Below are positions 1-7,990 of a stretch of DNA of 31,054 nt, in pieces. The translations under genes and the position numbers were made by a program. Source of the DNA: Flavobacteriaceae bacterium UBA6231 (GTDB lineage: Bacteria; Bacteroidota; Bacteroidia; Flavobacteriales; Flavobacteriaceae); NCBI GenBank assembly GCA_002441545.1, contig DJWL01000032.1:1-31054 (forward strand), read 5' to 3'. The stretch's first letter is position 1. Each line of letters starts with the position of its first letter. The notes beneath the pieces were generated by a model, which was not told the DNA's origin, ran no database searches, and saw only the letters and a list, made by a program, of their open reading frames with translations.

Positions 1-1133
1 CAGACTGTGAAGGTAATACTCACGATTGGTCTTATACTTATACTGTTAAAGATGATATAGCACCTGTTGCTCCAGCTGCACCTGCTGATATGTCATATCA
101 ATGTATTGATGATGTACCAGCTTCTGGAAACCTAACTGCAGTTGATAACTGTGCTGGTGATATTACTGTAACTGGTGTTGATACCATTGATAATTCAAAC
201 CCATGTAATGTTATTATAATTCGTACTTGGACATTTACTGATAATTGTGACAATAAAAGCTCTGTATCTCAAACTATAACTGTTGCAGATACAATAGCCC
301 CTGAATTGACAAGCAGTTTAGATACTGAGTTGAATGTAAGTTGTGCTGATATTCCAGAAGTTCCTAATCCAACATTTAGTGATAATTGCTCTTCAGAAGT
401 AAATGTGGTTTTTGATGAAGTAAATACTTTTGACGAAAATGCACTTACAGATTATCAAATTGTAAGAACATGGACTGTAACAGATTCTTGTAATAATGAA
501 GATAAATTTGTTCAAACCTTAAATGTAAGTTTAGATGAAATAGTTACAACAGTATCAGCCGAAGATAGGTGTTATGATGATGGTGTTGTAGATTTGAATA
601 ACTATTTACAAAATACAAACTCAAATGGCACTTGGGAAATTGTTGAAGGTGACACTACTGCAACTCTAGAAGGAAGTATTTTTAATCCTACTGGTTTAGA
701 GGTAGGCCCAGATTTTCTTCCTAACGATGGAGGTATTGATTATCTGTTTAAGTACACCGTTACAGAAAATGGATGTATCAGTGTTACAAATTTAACCATG
801 AACATAAACGCAGATTGTACTGTATTACCTTGTGGTAGCGAAGATGTTAAAATTTCAAAAGCAATAACACCAAATGGTGACCAATGGAATGAGTATTTTG
901 AAATAACAGGAATTGAATTGTGTGGATTTGTAATGGATGTTAAGATATTTAACCGTTGGGGAGCATTGGTTTACGAATCTGATAACTATCAAAATAATTG
1001 GAATGGTAAATCTGGTAGCGGATCTATAGGAAATGCTAGTACCGTACCAAATGGAACATATTATTATATAATAATCTTAAAAGATAGTGGATTGGCACCA
1101 TTTACAGGACCAGTTTACGTTGGAACCAAATAA
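1..1133 (+). CDS. Gliding-type adhesin, C-terminal part (T9SS type B sorting domain)
   Basis: This is the 3' part of a large secreted surface protein; the frame is open from base 3, so the gene begins outside the window. The visible part holds repeated Ig/HYR-like modules: each ends in a phrase of the type RTWTxTDxCxN followed by a beta strand and 'DTIAPEL' or similar. A different cysteine-bearing domain follows (bases about 540-835). The last ~95 residues (from about base 840) match the gliding-motility-associated C-terminal domain: ITPNGDxWNEYF, then IFNRWGxLVYES, then NGTYYYII and a final beta strand. This family of domains (type B CTD) directs export through the type IX secretion system. 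The gene is followed after 11 bases by a PorP/SprF-like gene, the same pairing as SprB/SprF in Flavobacterium johnsoniae. Role as an adhesin is inferred; the N-terminal part is not visible. Confidence 0.85.
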   Translation, partial: DCEGNTHDWSYTYTVKDDIAPVAPAAPADMSYQCIDDVPASGNLTAVDNCAGDITVTGVDTIDNSNPCNVIIIRTWTFTDNCDNKSSVSQTITVADTIAPELTSSLDTELNVSCADIPEVPNPTFSDNCSSEVNVVFDEVNTFDENALTDYQIVRTWTVTDSCNNEDKFVQTLNVSLDEIVTTVSAEDRCYDDGVVDLNNYLQNTNSNGTWEIVEGDTTATLEGSIFNPTGLEVGPDFLPNDGGIDYLFKYTVTENGCISVTNLTMNINADCTVLPCGSEDVKISKAITPNGDQWNEYFEITGIELCGFVMDVKIFNRWGALVYESDNYQNNWNGKSGSGSIGNASTVPNGTYYYIIILKDSGLAPFTGPVYVGTK

Positions 1134-1144
1134 AACTTTAACCT

Positions 1145-2071
1145 ATGAAACTTATTAAACATTATATAGTTGCTTTTGCGTTGTTTAGTTGTAGTGTGGG
1201 AATTGCACAACAGTTACCACAATTCACACAATACATGTACAACACAATCTCTATAAACCCTGCATACGCAGGTAGCAGAGAAGCTTTAAGCATTGTTGGT
1301 TTACACAGAAGCCAGTGGGTTGGCTTTAAAGGGGGCCCTATAACACAAACACTTTCTATTCATACACCTCTCAGGAATGATAGAATAGGTTTAGGGTTGT
1401 CATTTATACAAGACGATTTAGGTCCTCAAAATTTTTCATATCTATATGGAGACTTTTCATATACTATTCCAACAGGTACAGATTCTAGACTAGCCTTTGG
1501 TTTAAAAGCTGGGTTAACTGGCTATAGTTTTGATCAAGAATTTTTAAATGATCCCAAAATAATAGAGGATCAATTTTTTCGAGGAACTGAAAATCGTTGG
1601 AGCCCTAACCTTGGAGCTGGTGTCTTTTGGCACTCAAACACATGGTATTTAGGTTTGTCAACCCCAAGAATTTTAAATACTGACCAAAATAAAAAAGATG
1701 GTTACGAAGCCTTGGAACGTATAAGTTATTATTTTACAGGAGGCTATGTATTTGATCTTAGTAATAGTATAAAGTTAAAACCAGCCTTTTTGGTTAAAGC
1801 AACCAATGGTGCTCCAATTTCATACGATTTAACAGCCAACTTCCTGTTTAATGAAAAATTATGGTTAGGAGGTTCTTATAGAATTAACGAGCAAACTGCT
1901 GCTATTGGTGGTATTGTTGATTTTCAAATTTCAAGACAGTTGCGCATAGGTTATGCTTACGAAAAACCTATTTCAGACATTGCTAGTTATACCACAGGAA
2001 CCCATGAAATTCTGTTAATTTATGAATTCAAATTCTTAAGCTCTAAATTAAAATCACCTAGATACTTCTAA
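1145..2071 (+). CDS. PorP/SprF family type IX secretion outer-membrane protein
   Basis: The 308-residue protein starts with a signal peptide (positively charged MKLIKH, hydrophobic stretch, cleavage probably after GIAQ at about residue 21). It then carries the family hallmark PQFTQYMYN...NPAYAG followed by HRSQWVGFKGGP. The remainder is alternating beta strands with aromatic ends, and the protein closes on a barrel-like strand, consistent with an integral outer-membrane barrel. SprF-type members are needed for secretion of the specific type B-CTD adhesin encoded next to them; PorP-type members are general T9SS components. Because it lies 11 bases after an adhesin with a type B CTD and 11 bases before a PorE-like gene, I infer the SprF-like, cargo-dedicated role. 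Clear family call; subtype is inference. Confidence 0.9.
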   Translation: MKLIKHYIVAFALFSCSVGIAQQLPQFTQYMYNTISINPAYAGSREALSIVGLHRSQWVGFKGGPITQTLSIHTPLRNDRIGLGLSFIQDDLGPQNFSYLYGDFSYTIPTGTDSRLAFGLKAGLTGYSFDQEFLNDPKIIEDQFFRGTENRWSPNLGAGVFWHSNTWYLGLSTPRILNTDQNKKDGYEALERISYYFTGGYVFDLSNSIKLKPAFLVKATNGAPISYDLTANFLFNEKLWLGGSYRINEQTAAIGGIVDFQISRQLRIGYAYEKPISDIASYTTGTHEILLIYEFKFLSSKLKSPRYF

Positions 2072-2082
2072 TTTAAATTATT

Positions 2083-3999
2083 ATGAAATTAAAAAATTAC
2101 ATATTAGTTTGTTTGCTGTTAATGGTGAGTTTATCTGTATTTCCACAATATGGTAAGCAAAAAAAAGCTGATACTTTATTTAATAAATTTTCTTTTGTCA
2201 AAGCGGCAGATGTTTATAGAGAACTTATAGATAATAATTATAATAAAGATTACGCTACTAGACGTTTAGCAGATTGTTATGCCTATTTAAGAGATCCTAA
2301 AAATGCCTCAAAATATTACAAACAAGTAGTTGAACAAAAAAACGTTCCTATTGAATATTATTATAGCTATGCCCAATCTTTAAGAGGAATTAAAGACTAC
2401 AAAGAGTCTAGAATTTGGCTTGAAAGGTTTAAAGATTCTGGTGGTGTTGTAAATGCGAATGATTTTGATAAGGATGCTAACTTCATATCAAATGTATTTA
2501 ATGCAAAACAGCAGTATTTTTTAGATAAAATCAATATAAATACAAAATTTAGTGATTTTGGTGCATTTGAACATAATGGTAAAATTTATTTTGCTTCTTC
2601 AAGAGATGAAGGTGTTTCTATAAAACGCCTTTATGGTTGGAACGAACAGCCTTTTTTAGATGTTTATGTAGCTGAAGTCGGGTCAAAAAAAATAGCTGAC
2701 CATACAGATAAACTTAAAGGAGATGTTAATTCTATTTATCATGACGGACCTGTTACAATTACAAAAGATGGTCTCACCATGTATTTCAGTAGAAATAATA
2801 TTGATGAGAATGGCTTGTCAAAAGATAAAAGAGGAATTAGCAATATGAAAATTTATAGAGCTACCCTAAGAGATAGTATATGGACAGATATTGAAGATTT
2901 ACCTATTAATAATAAAGAATATTCTGTACAGCATCCTGCTTTAAATAAAGACGATACCAAATTATATTTTTCATCTGATATGCCAGGTGGATTGGGTGGT
3001 TCAGATATTTATGTTGTAGACATCAATCCTGATGGAACATTAGGTGTTCCAACAAATGTTGGTGATGTAGTTAACACTAAAAATTCTGAAGGATTTCCTT
3101 TTATAAATAATGAAGGTACTTTATTCTTCTCATCAGATGGTCATGCTGGGCTTGGTTTGCAAGATATTTTTGGTACTATACAAGGCAAAAACGGTGAGTT
3201 TATTGATATCATAAATTTAGGTGTTCCAATTAATTCTAATAAAGATGATTTTTCATTTACTATGAATCAAAATGGAATTACCGGATACTTTGCATCCAAT
3301 AGATCTGGTGGTAAGGGTGATGATGATATATATGCATATCACAGAGTACCAACATTAAAGGTTGAGGGTGTTGTAAGCGACGCTATTAATACTAAACCTA
3401 TTCCAAATTCAATCATTACTTTGTTTGATGATAAAGACAATCAAATTGCTTATTTAATAACTGATGAAAATGGATATTATCAAATAAACATTGATAGAAA
3501 CCAGGATTATAAAATTGTTGGAAGTCAAGAAAAATATATAGATGATTATAGAACATTCACATCAAAAAATATAAAAACTGAACTTACCAGTATAACAGCA
3601 AATTTACTGTTAAATCCGGTTCAAGATGTTATTAAATTGGCAGAATTAAACACAATCTATTTTGATTTTGATAAGCATTATATTAGAAAAGATGCTGCTT
3701 TAGAACTTGATAAAATTGTTAATTTAATGCAAAATGTTTATCCTGATATGGTGATAAGAATTGAATCGCATACAGATTCTAGAGGAACATTATCCTATAA
3801 TGACAAACTGTCTATTGATAGAGCCAATTCAACTTATGAATATTTAATTTCTAAAGGTATCGATCCTTCTAGAATTACAGAACATGAAGGATTTGGAGAA
3901 CGTAGATTAACTAATGGTTGTGAAGATGGCGAGAAATGTGAAGAGCAAGCCCATCAATTAAACAGACGTACTCAATTTATTGTAATTAAAATGGAATAA
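2083..3999 (+). CDS. PorE-like OmpA-family protein (TPR, PD40 propeller, CRD-like, OmpA), copy 1
   Basis: The 638-residue protein has a signal peptide (MKLKNYILVCLLLMVSLSVFPQ) without a lipobox cysteine. Domains in order: TPR-like helices (about 25-125) with the LADCYAYL and YYSYAQSLRGIKDY helix pairs; PD40/WD40-like propeller repeats (about 150-420) with LYFSSDMPGGLGGSDIY, LFFSSDGHAGLGLQDIF and GYFASNRSGGKGDDDIYAY; a carboxypeptidase-regulatory-like beta domain (about 425-505); and an OmpA C-terminal peptidoglycan-binding domain (about 518-638) with IESHTDSRGT and NDKLSIDRA. This is the architecture described for P. gingivalis PorE (PG1058), which links a PorP-like outer-membrane protein to peptidoglycan. 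A Cys pair sits in the OmpA loop (NGCEDGEKC). It follows the SprF-like gene by 11 bases, so co-transcription is likely. Anchoring the neighbouring SprF-like protein is inference. Confidence 0.88.
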   Translation: MKLKNYILVCLLLMVSLSVFPQYGKQKKADTLFNKFSFVKAADVYRELIDNNYNKDYATRRLADCYAYLRDPKNASKYYKQVVEQKNVPIEYYYSYAQSLRGIKDYKESRIWLERFKDSGGVVNANDFDKDANFISNVFNAKQQYFLDKININTKFSDFGAFEHNGKIYFASSRDEGVSIKRLYGWNEQPFLDVYVAEVGSKKIADHTDKLKGDVNSIYHDGPVTITKDGLTMYFSRNNIDENGLSKDKRGISNMKIYRATLRDSIWTDIEDLPINNKEYSVQHPALNKDDTKLYFSSDMPGGLGGSDIYVVDINPDGTLGVPTNVGDVVNTKNSEGFPFINNEGTLFFSSDGHAGLGLQDIFGTIQGKNGEFIDIINLGVPINSNKDDFSFTMNQNGITGYFASNRSGGKGDDDIYAYHRVPTLKVEGVVSDAINTKPIPNSIITLFDDKDNQIAYLITDENGYYQINIDRNQDYKIVGSQEKYIDDYRTFTSKNIKTELTSITANLLLNPVQDVIKLAELNTIYFDFDKHYIRKDAALELDKIVNLMQNVYPDMVIRIESHTDSRGTLSYNDKLSIDRANSTYEYLISKGIDPSRITEHEGFGERRLTNGCEDGEKCEEQAHQLNRRTQFIVIKME

Positions 4000-4052
4000 C
4001 CATTAAGTTAAGTGAACTTTTTAATAGGCTTTAGTAGATTTAATTTAAACTA

Positions 4053-5978
4053 ATGAATATGAATTCAATAAAACACATATTAATTTATTTCGTTTTGCTA
4101 ATAAACGTTACTGTGTTTGCACAATACGGTCAGCAAAAAAAAGCAGACAATCTATTTAATAAGTTTTCTTTTGTAAATGCATCTGAAGTTTATAAAAACT
4201 TAATTGATAAAAATTTTAATGCAGATTATGCTGTAAGACAGCTTGCCGATTGTTACGCCTATATGAGAAATCCAGATAGTGCTGTAGTTTATTATAAAAA
4301 AGCAACTGAACAAAATAATGTGCCAATTGAATATTATTATAAATATGCACAAGCATTAAGAGGTATAAAAGATTACGAAGGTTCTAGAATTTGGTTAAAA
4401 AAATATAAAGATGCTGGAGGAAATATTGACGACAGTAAAATTTCAAAAGATGCAGATTTTATAACATCAATCTTTAATGCAAAAAAACAATATTTTTTAG
4501 AAGAAGTGAAATTCAATTCAAAATATAGTGACTTTGGTGCATATGACCATGATGGAAATACTTATTTCACATCATCAAGAGATGAAGGCGTATCTTCAAA
4601 GCATATTTACGGTTGGAATAAAGAACCATTTTTAGATATCTATGTAAAAACAAAAAATAATGATGATAATGTTGTTGACAATAAATCAAAACTTAAAGGT
4701 GATGTAAATTCTGTTTATCATGATGGGCCATTAACTATAAGTAATGATGGAAAAACCATGTATTTTTCAAGAAATAATTATGATAAAAATGGATTGGCTA
4801 AAGACAAAGCTGGAATAAGTAATTTAAAAATTTATAAGGCTACCTTAAAAGAAGATAAATGGACTAATGTAGAAGAACTTTCTTTTAATAGTAATGAATA
4901 TTCAACAGGCCATCCATCATTAAATGCTGATAACACTAAATTATTTTTTGCTTCCGATATGCCAGGAGGATTTGGTGGATCAGACATTTATTATGTAGAG
5001 ATTAAAAGTGATGGCTCATTTGGTACACCACAAAATTTAGGAAATATTGTCAATACAAGTAAGAATGAAGTTTTCCCTTTTGTAAACAATGAAAACATAC
5101 TTTTCTTTTCTTCAAATGGACATCAAGGATTAGGATTATTAGATATTTTTGCAACTTCTACTAATAAAAATAATGATATTATTGATATTATAAATCTTGG
5201 AGTCCCAGTTAACTCTAGTAAAGATGATTTTTCATTTTTTATGAGTTCTGATGGTACTAAAGGTTACTTTGCCTCAAACAGAGAAGGTGGTGTAGGTAGT
5301 GATGATATTTATGCCTATAATAGAATTTTACCGCTTAAAGTTGTAGGAATTGTTACTGATGCCATAAACAACAAACCTATCGAAAATGCAATTATTACTT
5401 TATTTGATAGTAACAATAACCAGATTGCTTACATGCAAACTGATAAAAACGGTTATTATGAAATAAATATTGATAGAGATGCAGAATATAAAATAGTTAG
5501 TAGTCAGGTTAAATATGTTGATGATTCAAAAGTATTTACATCAAGAAAAATTGATAAAACCACAACTAGTATTGAGGTTAATTTATCATTAAAACCTGTT
5601 CAAGATGTTAAAGTTCTAGCTGAATTAAATACTATTTATTTTGATTTTGAGAAATACAATATTAGACAAGATGCTTCAATTGAATTAGACAAAATAGTTA
5701 ATATGATGCAAAAGGATTATCCTAATATGATTATTAGCATAGAATCCCATACAGATTCAAGAGGTACCAATGCATTTAACAACTGGTTATCTCAATCAAG
5801 AGCAAAATCTACTTACGACTATATAATTTCAAAAGGAATAGATACCTCTAGAATTACTAAATATGAAGGATTTGGAGAAAGCAGATTAATTAATGGTTGT
5901 GATGGAAGTATTAACTGTGATGAAAAAGACCATCAATTAAATAGACGTACAGAGTTTATTATTATAAAAATGGAATAG
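4053..5978 (+). CDS. PorE-like OmpA-family protein, copy 2 (tandem paralogue)
   Basis: This 641-residue protein has the same four-part architecture as the gene before it and aligns with it end to end, with near-identical blocks at the mature N terminus (QYGQQKKADNLFNKFSFV), the propeller blades (DMPGGFGGSDIYYV; GYFASNREGGVGSDDIYAY) and the C terminus (HQLNRRTEFIIIKME). Signal peptide: residues 1-23 or so, ending in VFAQ. The peptidoglycan-binding signature is kept (TDSRGT, NNWLSQSRA), as is the loop Cys pair (NGCDGSINC). The strongest differences are in the linker after the first propeller blades (an Asn/Asp-rich KNNDDNVVDNKSK) and in surface positions of the OmpA domain. A second in-frame ATG lies two codons downstream (4059). 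Only 53 bases separate it from copy 1 and a strong terminator follows. Origin by tandem duplication is inferred from the alignment by eye. Confidence 0.87.
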   Translation: MNMNSIKHILIYFVLLINVTVFAQYGQQKKADNLFNKFSFVNASEVYKNLIDKNFNADYAVRQLADCYAYMRNPDSAVVYYKKATEQNNVPIEYYYKYAQALRGIKDYEGSRIWLKKYKDAGGNIDDSKISKDADFITSIFNAKKQYFLEEVKFNSKYSDFGAYDHDGNTYFTSSRDEGVSSKHIYGWNKEPFLDIYVKTKNNDDNVVDNKSKLKGDVNSVYHDGPLTISNDGKTMYFSRNNYDKNGLAKDKAGISNLKIYKATLKEDKWTNVEELSFNSNEYSTGHPSLNADNTKLFFASDMPGGFGGSDIYYVEIKSDGSFGTPQNLGNIVNTSKNEVFPFVNNENILFFSSNGHQGLGLLDIFATSTNKNNDIIDIINLGVPVNSSKDDFSFFMSSDGTKGYFASNREGGVGSDDIYAYNRILPLKVVGIVTDAINNKPIENAIITLFDSNNNQIAYMQTDKNGYYEINIDRDAEYKIVSSQVKYVDDSKVFTSRKIDKTTTSIEVNLSLKPVQDVKVLAELNTIYFDFEKYNIRQDASIELDKIVNMMQKDYPNMIISIESHTDSRGTNAFNNWLSQSRAKSTYDYIISKGIDTSRITKYEGFGESRLINGCDGSINCDEKDHQLNRRTEFIIIKME

Positions 5979-6003
5979 AAAAATTAAGCTTAATAATTTA
6001 CAT

Positions 6004-6040
6004 AAAAAAACAGGTAATTAAATTACCTGTTTTTTTTTTT
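6004..6040 (+). terminator. Rho-independent terminator closing the adhesin/SprF/PorE-like operon
   Basis: A perfect 10-bp inverted repeat ACAGGTAATT / AATTACCTGT (6010-6019 and 6021-6030) is extended by an A-run before and a T-run of twelve after it (6029-6040 region). It begins 26 bases after the stop of the second PorE-like gene, in the right orientation for plus-strand transcription. Confidence 0.88.
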
Positions 6041-6118
6041 AGGCTGGTTGGTTAGTTTACAATTCTCATAAGTTTGTAAAGAATAGATTATAAATGTATC
6101 ATAAAAAAAATAAGTTTT

Positions 6119-6136
6119 CATTAACATATGTTAATG
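6119..6136. other. Perfect 18-bp palindrome overlapping the stop of the Crp-like gene
   Basis: CATTAACATATGTTAATG is a perfect palindrome. The TAA stop of the minus-strand Crp/Fnr-like gene (6131-6133) lies inside it. On the minus strand it is followed within ten bases by a T-rich run (about 6102-6114), so it may act as a weak terminator for the pta-ackA-regulator transcript. As DNA it also has the two-fold symmetry expected of a dimeric regulator's site. Symmetry is observed; either function is inference. Confidence 0.5.
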
Positions 6137-6709
6137 GTTTAAGTTTAATTTTTTTCTAATACGGCTTAATTGCACTGGTGTAACACTTAAATATGAGGCA
6201 ATATGATATTGGGGAATTAATGCATCAATATCTGGAATTCGCTTTCTAAGTTCTAAATAACGTTGTTTAGAATCCATTGATATCAATTCTAGCTGACGTT
6301 CTTCATATTTAATAAAAATATGCTCAACAATCTTATTATATAAATTGCTTATAGCAATATCTTGCTTACAAAGATTAACTAATTTATTAAAATCAATCTC
6401 ATAAACTTTACATTCAGTTAATGTTTCATAGGTTAATTTTGATGGCTCATTTTTAATTAATGAAGTAAAAGAACCAACAAAACATAGTGGCATAAAAAAA
6501 TTCTTGTTAAATTCTTTACCACACTCACTACTTAAAAAAACACGCATTAAACCAGAAACAAGCATATAAATTTTTGATGTTTTATCGCCTACTTTAGCTA
6601 TTGGCTTATTTGCTTCAATTACTTTAAATGAGGAAATCTTTTGAAGTTTTTCAAAAGACTCTTGTGATACATTTATAAACGAATTTATATATGCAAAATT
6701 TGGATTCAA
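6131..6709 (-). CDS. Crp/Fnr family transcriptional regulator
   Basis: The 192-residue protein has a cyclic-nucleotide-binding-type beta-roll (about residues 20-110, with the glycine turn KVGDKTSKIYMLVSGLMRVF), a dimerisation helix (about 115-150) and a helix-turn-helix at the C terminus (about 165-188: HIASYLSVTPVQLSRIRKKL), the layout of Bacteroidota Crp/Fnr proteins. The start is TTG at 6707-6709: the codon directly upstream is TAG, and the next in-frame ATG is codon 49, inside the beta-roll, so TTG is the only sensible start. Cysteines at 63, 76, 100 and 114 do not form an Fnr N-terminal iron-sulphur cluster motif. The gene lies 85 bases downstream of ackA on the same strand and may partly be co-transcribed with it. 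Ligand and targets are unknown. Confidence 0.85.
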   Translation of the reverse strand: MNPNFAYINSFINVSQESFEKLQKISSFKVIEANKPIAKVGDKTSKIYMLVSGLMRVFLSSECGKEFNKNFFMPLCFVGSFTSLIKNEPSKLTYETLTECKVYEIDFNKLVNLCKQDIAISNLYNKIVEHIFIKYEERQLELISMDSKQRYLELRKRIPDIDALIPQYHIASYLSVTPVQLSRIRKKLNLNH

Positions 6710-6758
6710 CTATTCTTGTATAAATTTTAGCAATTACGAAGGATGTCTAAATTTACAT

Positions 6759-6766
6759 CAAATTTA
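6759..6766 (-). promoter_or_regulatory. Possible -7 element upstream of the Crp-like gene
   Basis: On the minus strand this reads TAAATTTG, a match to the Bacteroidota -7 consensus TAnnTTTG, 50 bases upstream of the TTG start and in the gap after ackA. No convincing -33 TTG was found at the usual distance, so this is a weak call. Confidence 0.35.
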
Positions 6767-6794
6767 TAACAATTAAAAATTAATGACTTAAATT

Positions 6795-7988
6795 TTAACT
6801 TATCAATAGATAAGATTGATTTGCAATTTCAAGTTCTTCATTTGTTGGTGCAACCAAAATTTTTACAACTGACTCAGGAACATTAATAGCTCTTATAATA
6901 TTTCCTCTAACATCATTTTTTCTATGATCCAAGTGCAATCCTAAAAATTCCATGTCTTCACATACTATTTTACGAATAACACTACTATTCTCTCCTATTC
7001 CAGCAGTAAAAACAATAGCATCAATTCCATTCATTGCTGCAATATATGAGCCTATATATTTTTTAATTCTATACGCATTCATGTACAAAGCTAATCTGCA
7101 ATTTTCATCTCCTTCAGCCGATTTTGCTTCAATATCACGCATATCACTATACCCAGTAAGACCAAGCATCCCACTTTTTTTAAGTAAAATATCATTGACT
7201 TCTTGAACTGTATATCCTAATTTGTCAATTAAATAAAAAATCACTGATTGATCAATATCTCCGGCACGAGTACCCATTATAAGTCCGTTTGCTGGCCCTA
7301 AGCCTAAAGAATGATCAATTGCTTCTCCATCCTTTACGGCAGTAATACTACACCCATTTCCTAGATGAATCGTAATTATTTTAGAATGCGGAAAGTTTTT
7401 TTCTTTTAAAAACTCAATTGATTTCTCTGAAACATATTTATGACTTGTTCCATGAAATCCATAAGCTCTTATATCATGTTCTTCTAAAAATTCTTTTGGA
7501 ATTGCATATTGATACGCTTTTTGTGGCATTGTTTGAAAAAAAGCTGTATCAAACACTGCAACTTGTTTTGCATTAGGGAATACTTTTTCAGCTACTTCAA
7601 TTCCTTTTAAATTGTGTGGGTTGTGTAAAGGTGCTAATGGAGATAAGCTTTTTATTTTTTCTTTAATTTCTGAGGAGATTTCTACGGTTTTAGAAAAAGA
7701 TTTTCCTCCATGAACAACTCTATGTCCTACAACATGAATACTATCTTTATTACTTATAACTCCAAATTCTTTATCCAATAAAAATGATGTTATTTTTAAA
7801 AGTCCAGTCTCATGATCTGGGATATCTGACTCTTTAGTCATTTTAAAATCTCCCGATTTATAACTAATTAATGCACCATCTAGTCCAATACGCTCTACCA
7901 AACCGCTAGCAGCAACTGTTTCTTCTGGCATTTGAATTAATTGATACTTAATTGATGAGCTTCCTGAGTTTATAACTAATATATTCAT
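6795..7988 (-). CDS. ackA: Acetate kinase
   Basis: This enzyme interconverts acetyl phosphate + ADP and acetate + ATP, the ATP-yielding step of acetate formation and, in reverse, a route for acetate uptake. The 397 residues match the usual length (about 400). Motifs in order: N-terminal NILVINSGSSSIKYQL phosphate-binding turn; VGHRVVHGG with the substrate-binding Arg; VAVFDTAFFQTMP with the catalytic-site Asp; YGFHGTSHKYV with the transition-state His; IHLGNGCSITAV; GLIMGTRAGDID with the second catalytic Arg; FTAGIGENS; and NEELEIA near the end with the metal-binding Glu. It starts 2 bases after the stop of pta, so the pair is one transcription and probably translation unit. Confidence 0.97.
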   Translation of the reverse strand: MNILVINSGSSSIKYQLIQMPEETVAASGLVERIGLDGALISYKSGDFKMTKESDIPDHETGLLKITSFLLDKEFGVISNKDSIHVVGHRVVHGGKSFSKTVEISSEIKEKIKSLSPLAPLHNPHNLKGIEVAEKVFPNAKQVAVFDTAFFQTMPQKAYQYAIPKEFLEEHDIRAYGFHGTSHKYVSEKSIEFLKEKNFPHSKIITIHLGNGCSITAVKDGEAIDHSLGLGPANGLIMGTRAGDIDQSVIFYLIDKLGYTVQEVNDILLKKSGMLGLTGYSDMRDIEAKSAEGDENCRLALYMNAYRIKKYIGSYIAAMNGIDAIVFTAGIGENSSVIRKIVCEDMEFLGLHLDHRKNDVRGNIIRAINVPESVVKILVAPTNEELEIANQSYLLIS

Positions 7989-7990
7989 AA

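Noticed and set aside
90..1133. Complete 347-residue protein starting at the ATG at base 90
   Set aside because: The frame is open upstream to base 3, there is no signal peptide, and the sequence before it continues the same repeat type; it is the end of a longer adhesin gene.
4005..4019. AAGTT / AACTT inverted repeat followed by T's between the two PorE-like genes, as a terminator
   Set aside because: Only a 5-bp A/T-rich stem; too weak beside the strong terminator after the second copy. The pair is more likely co-transcribed.
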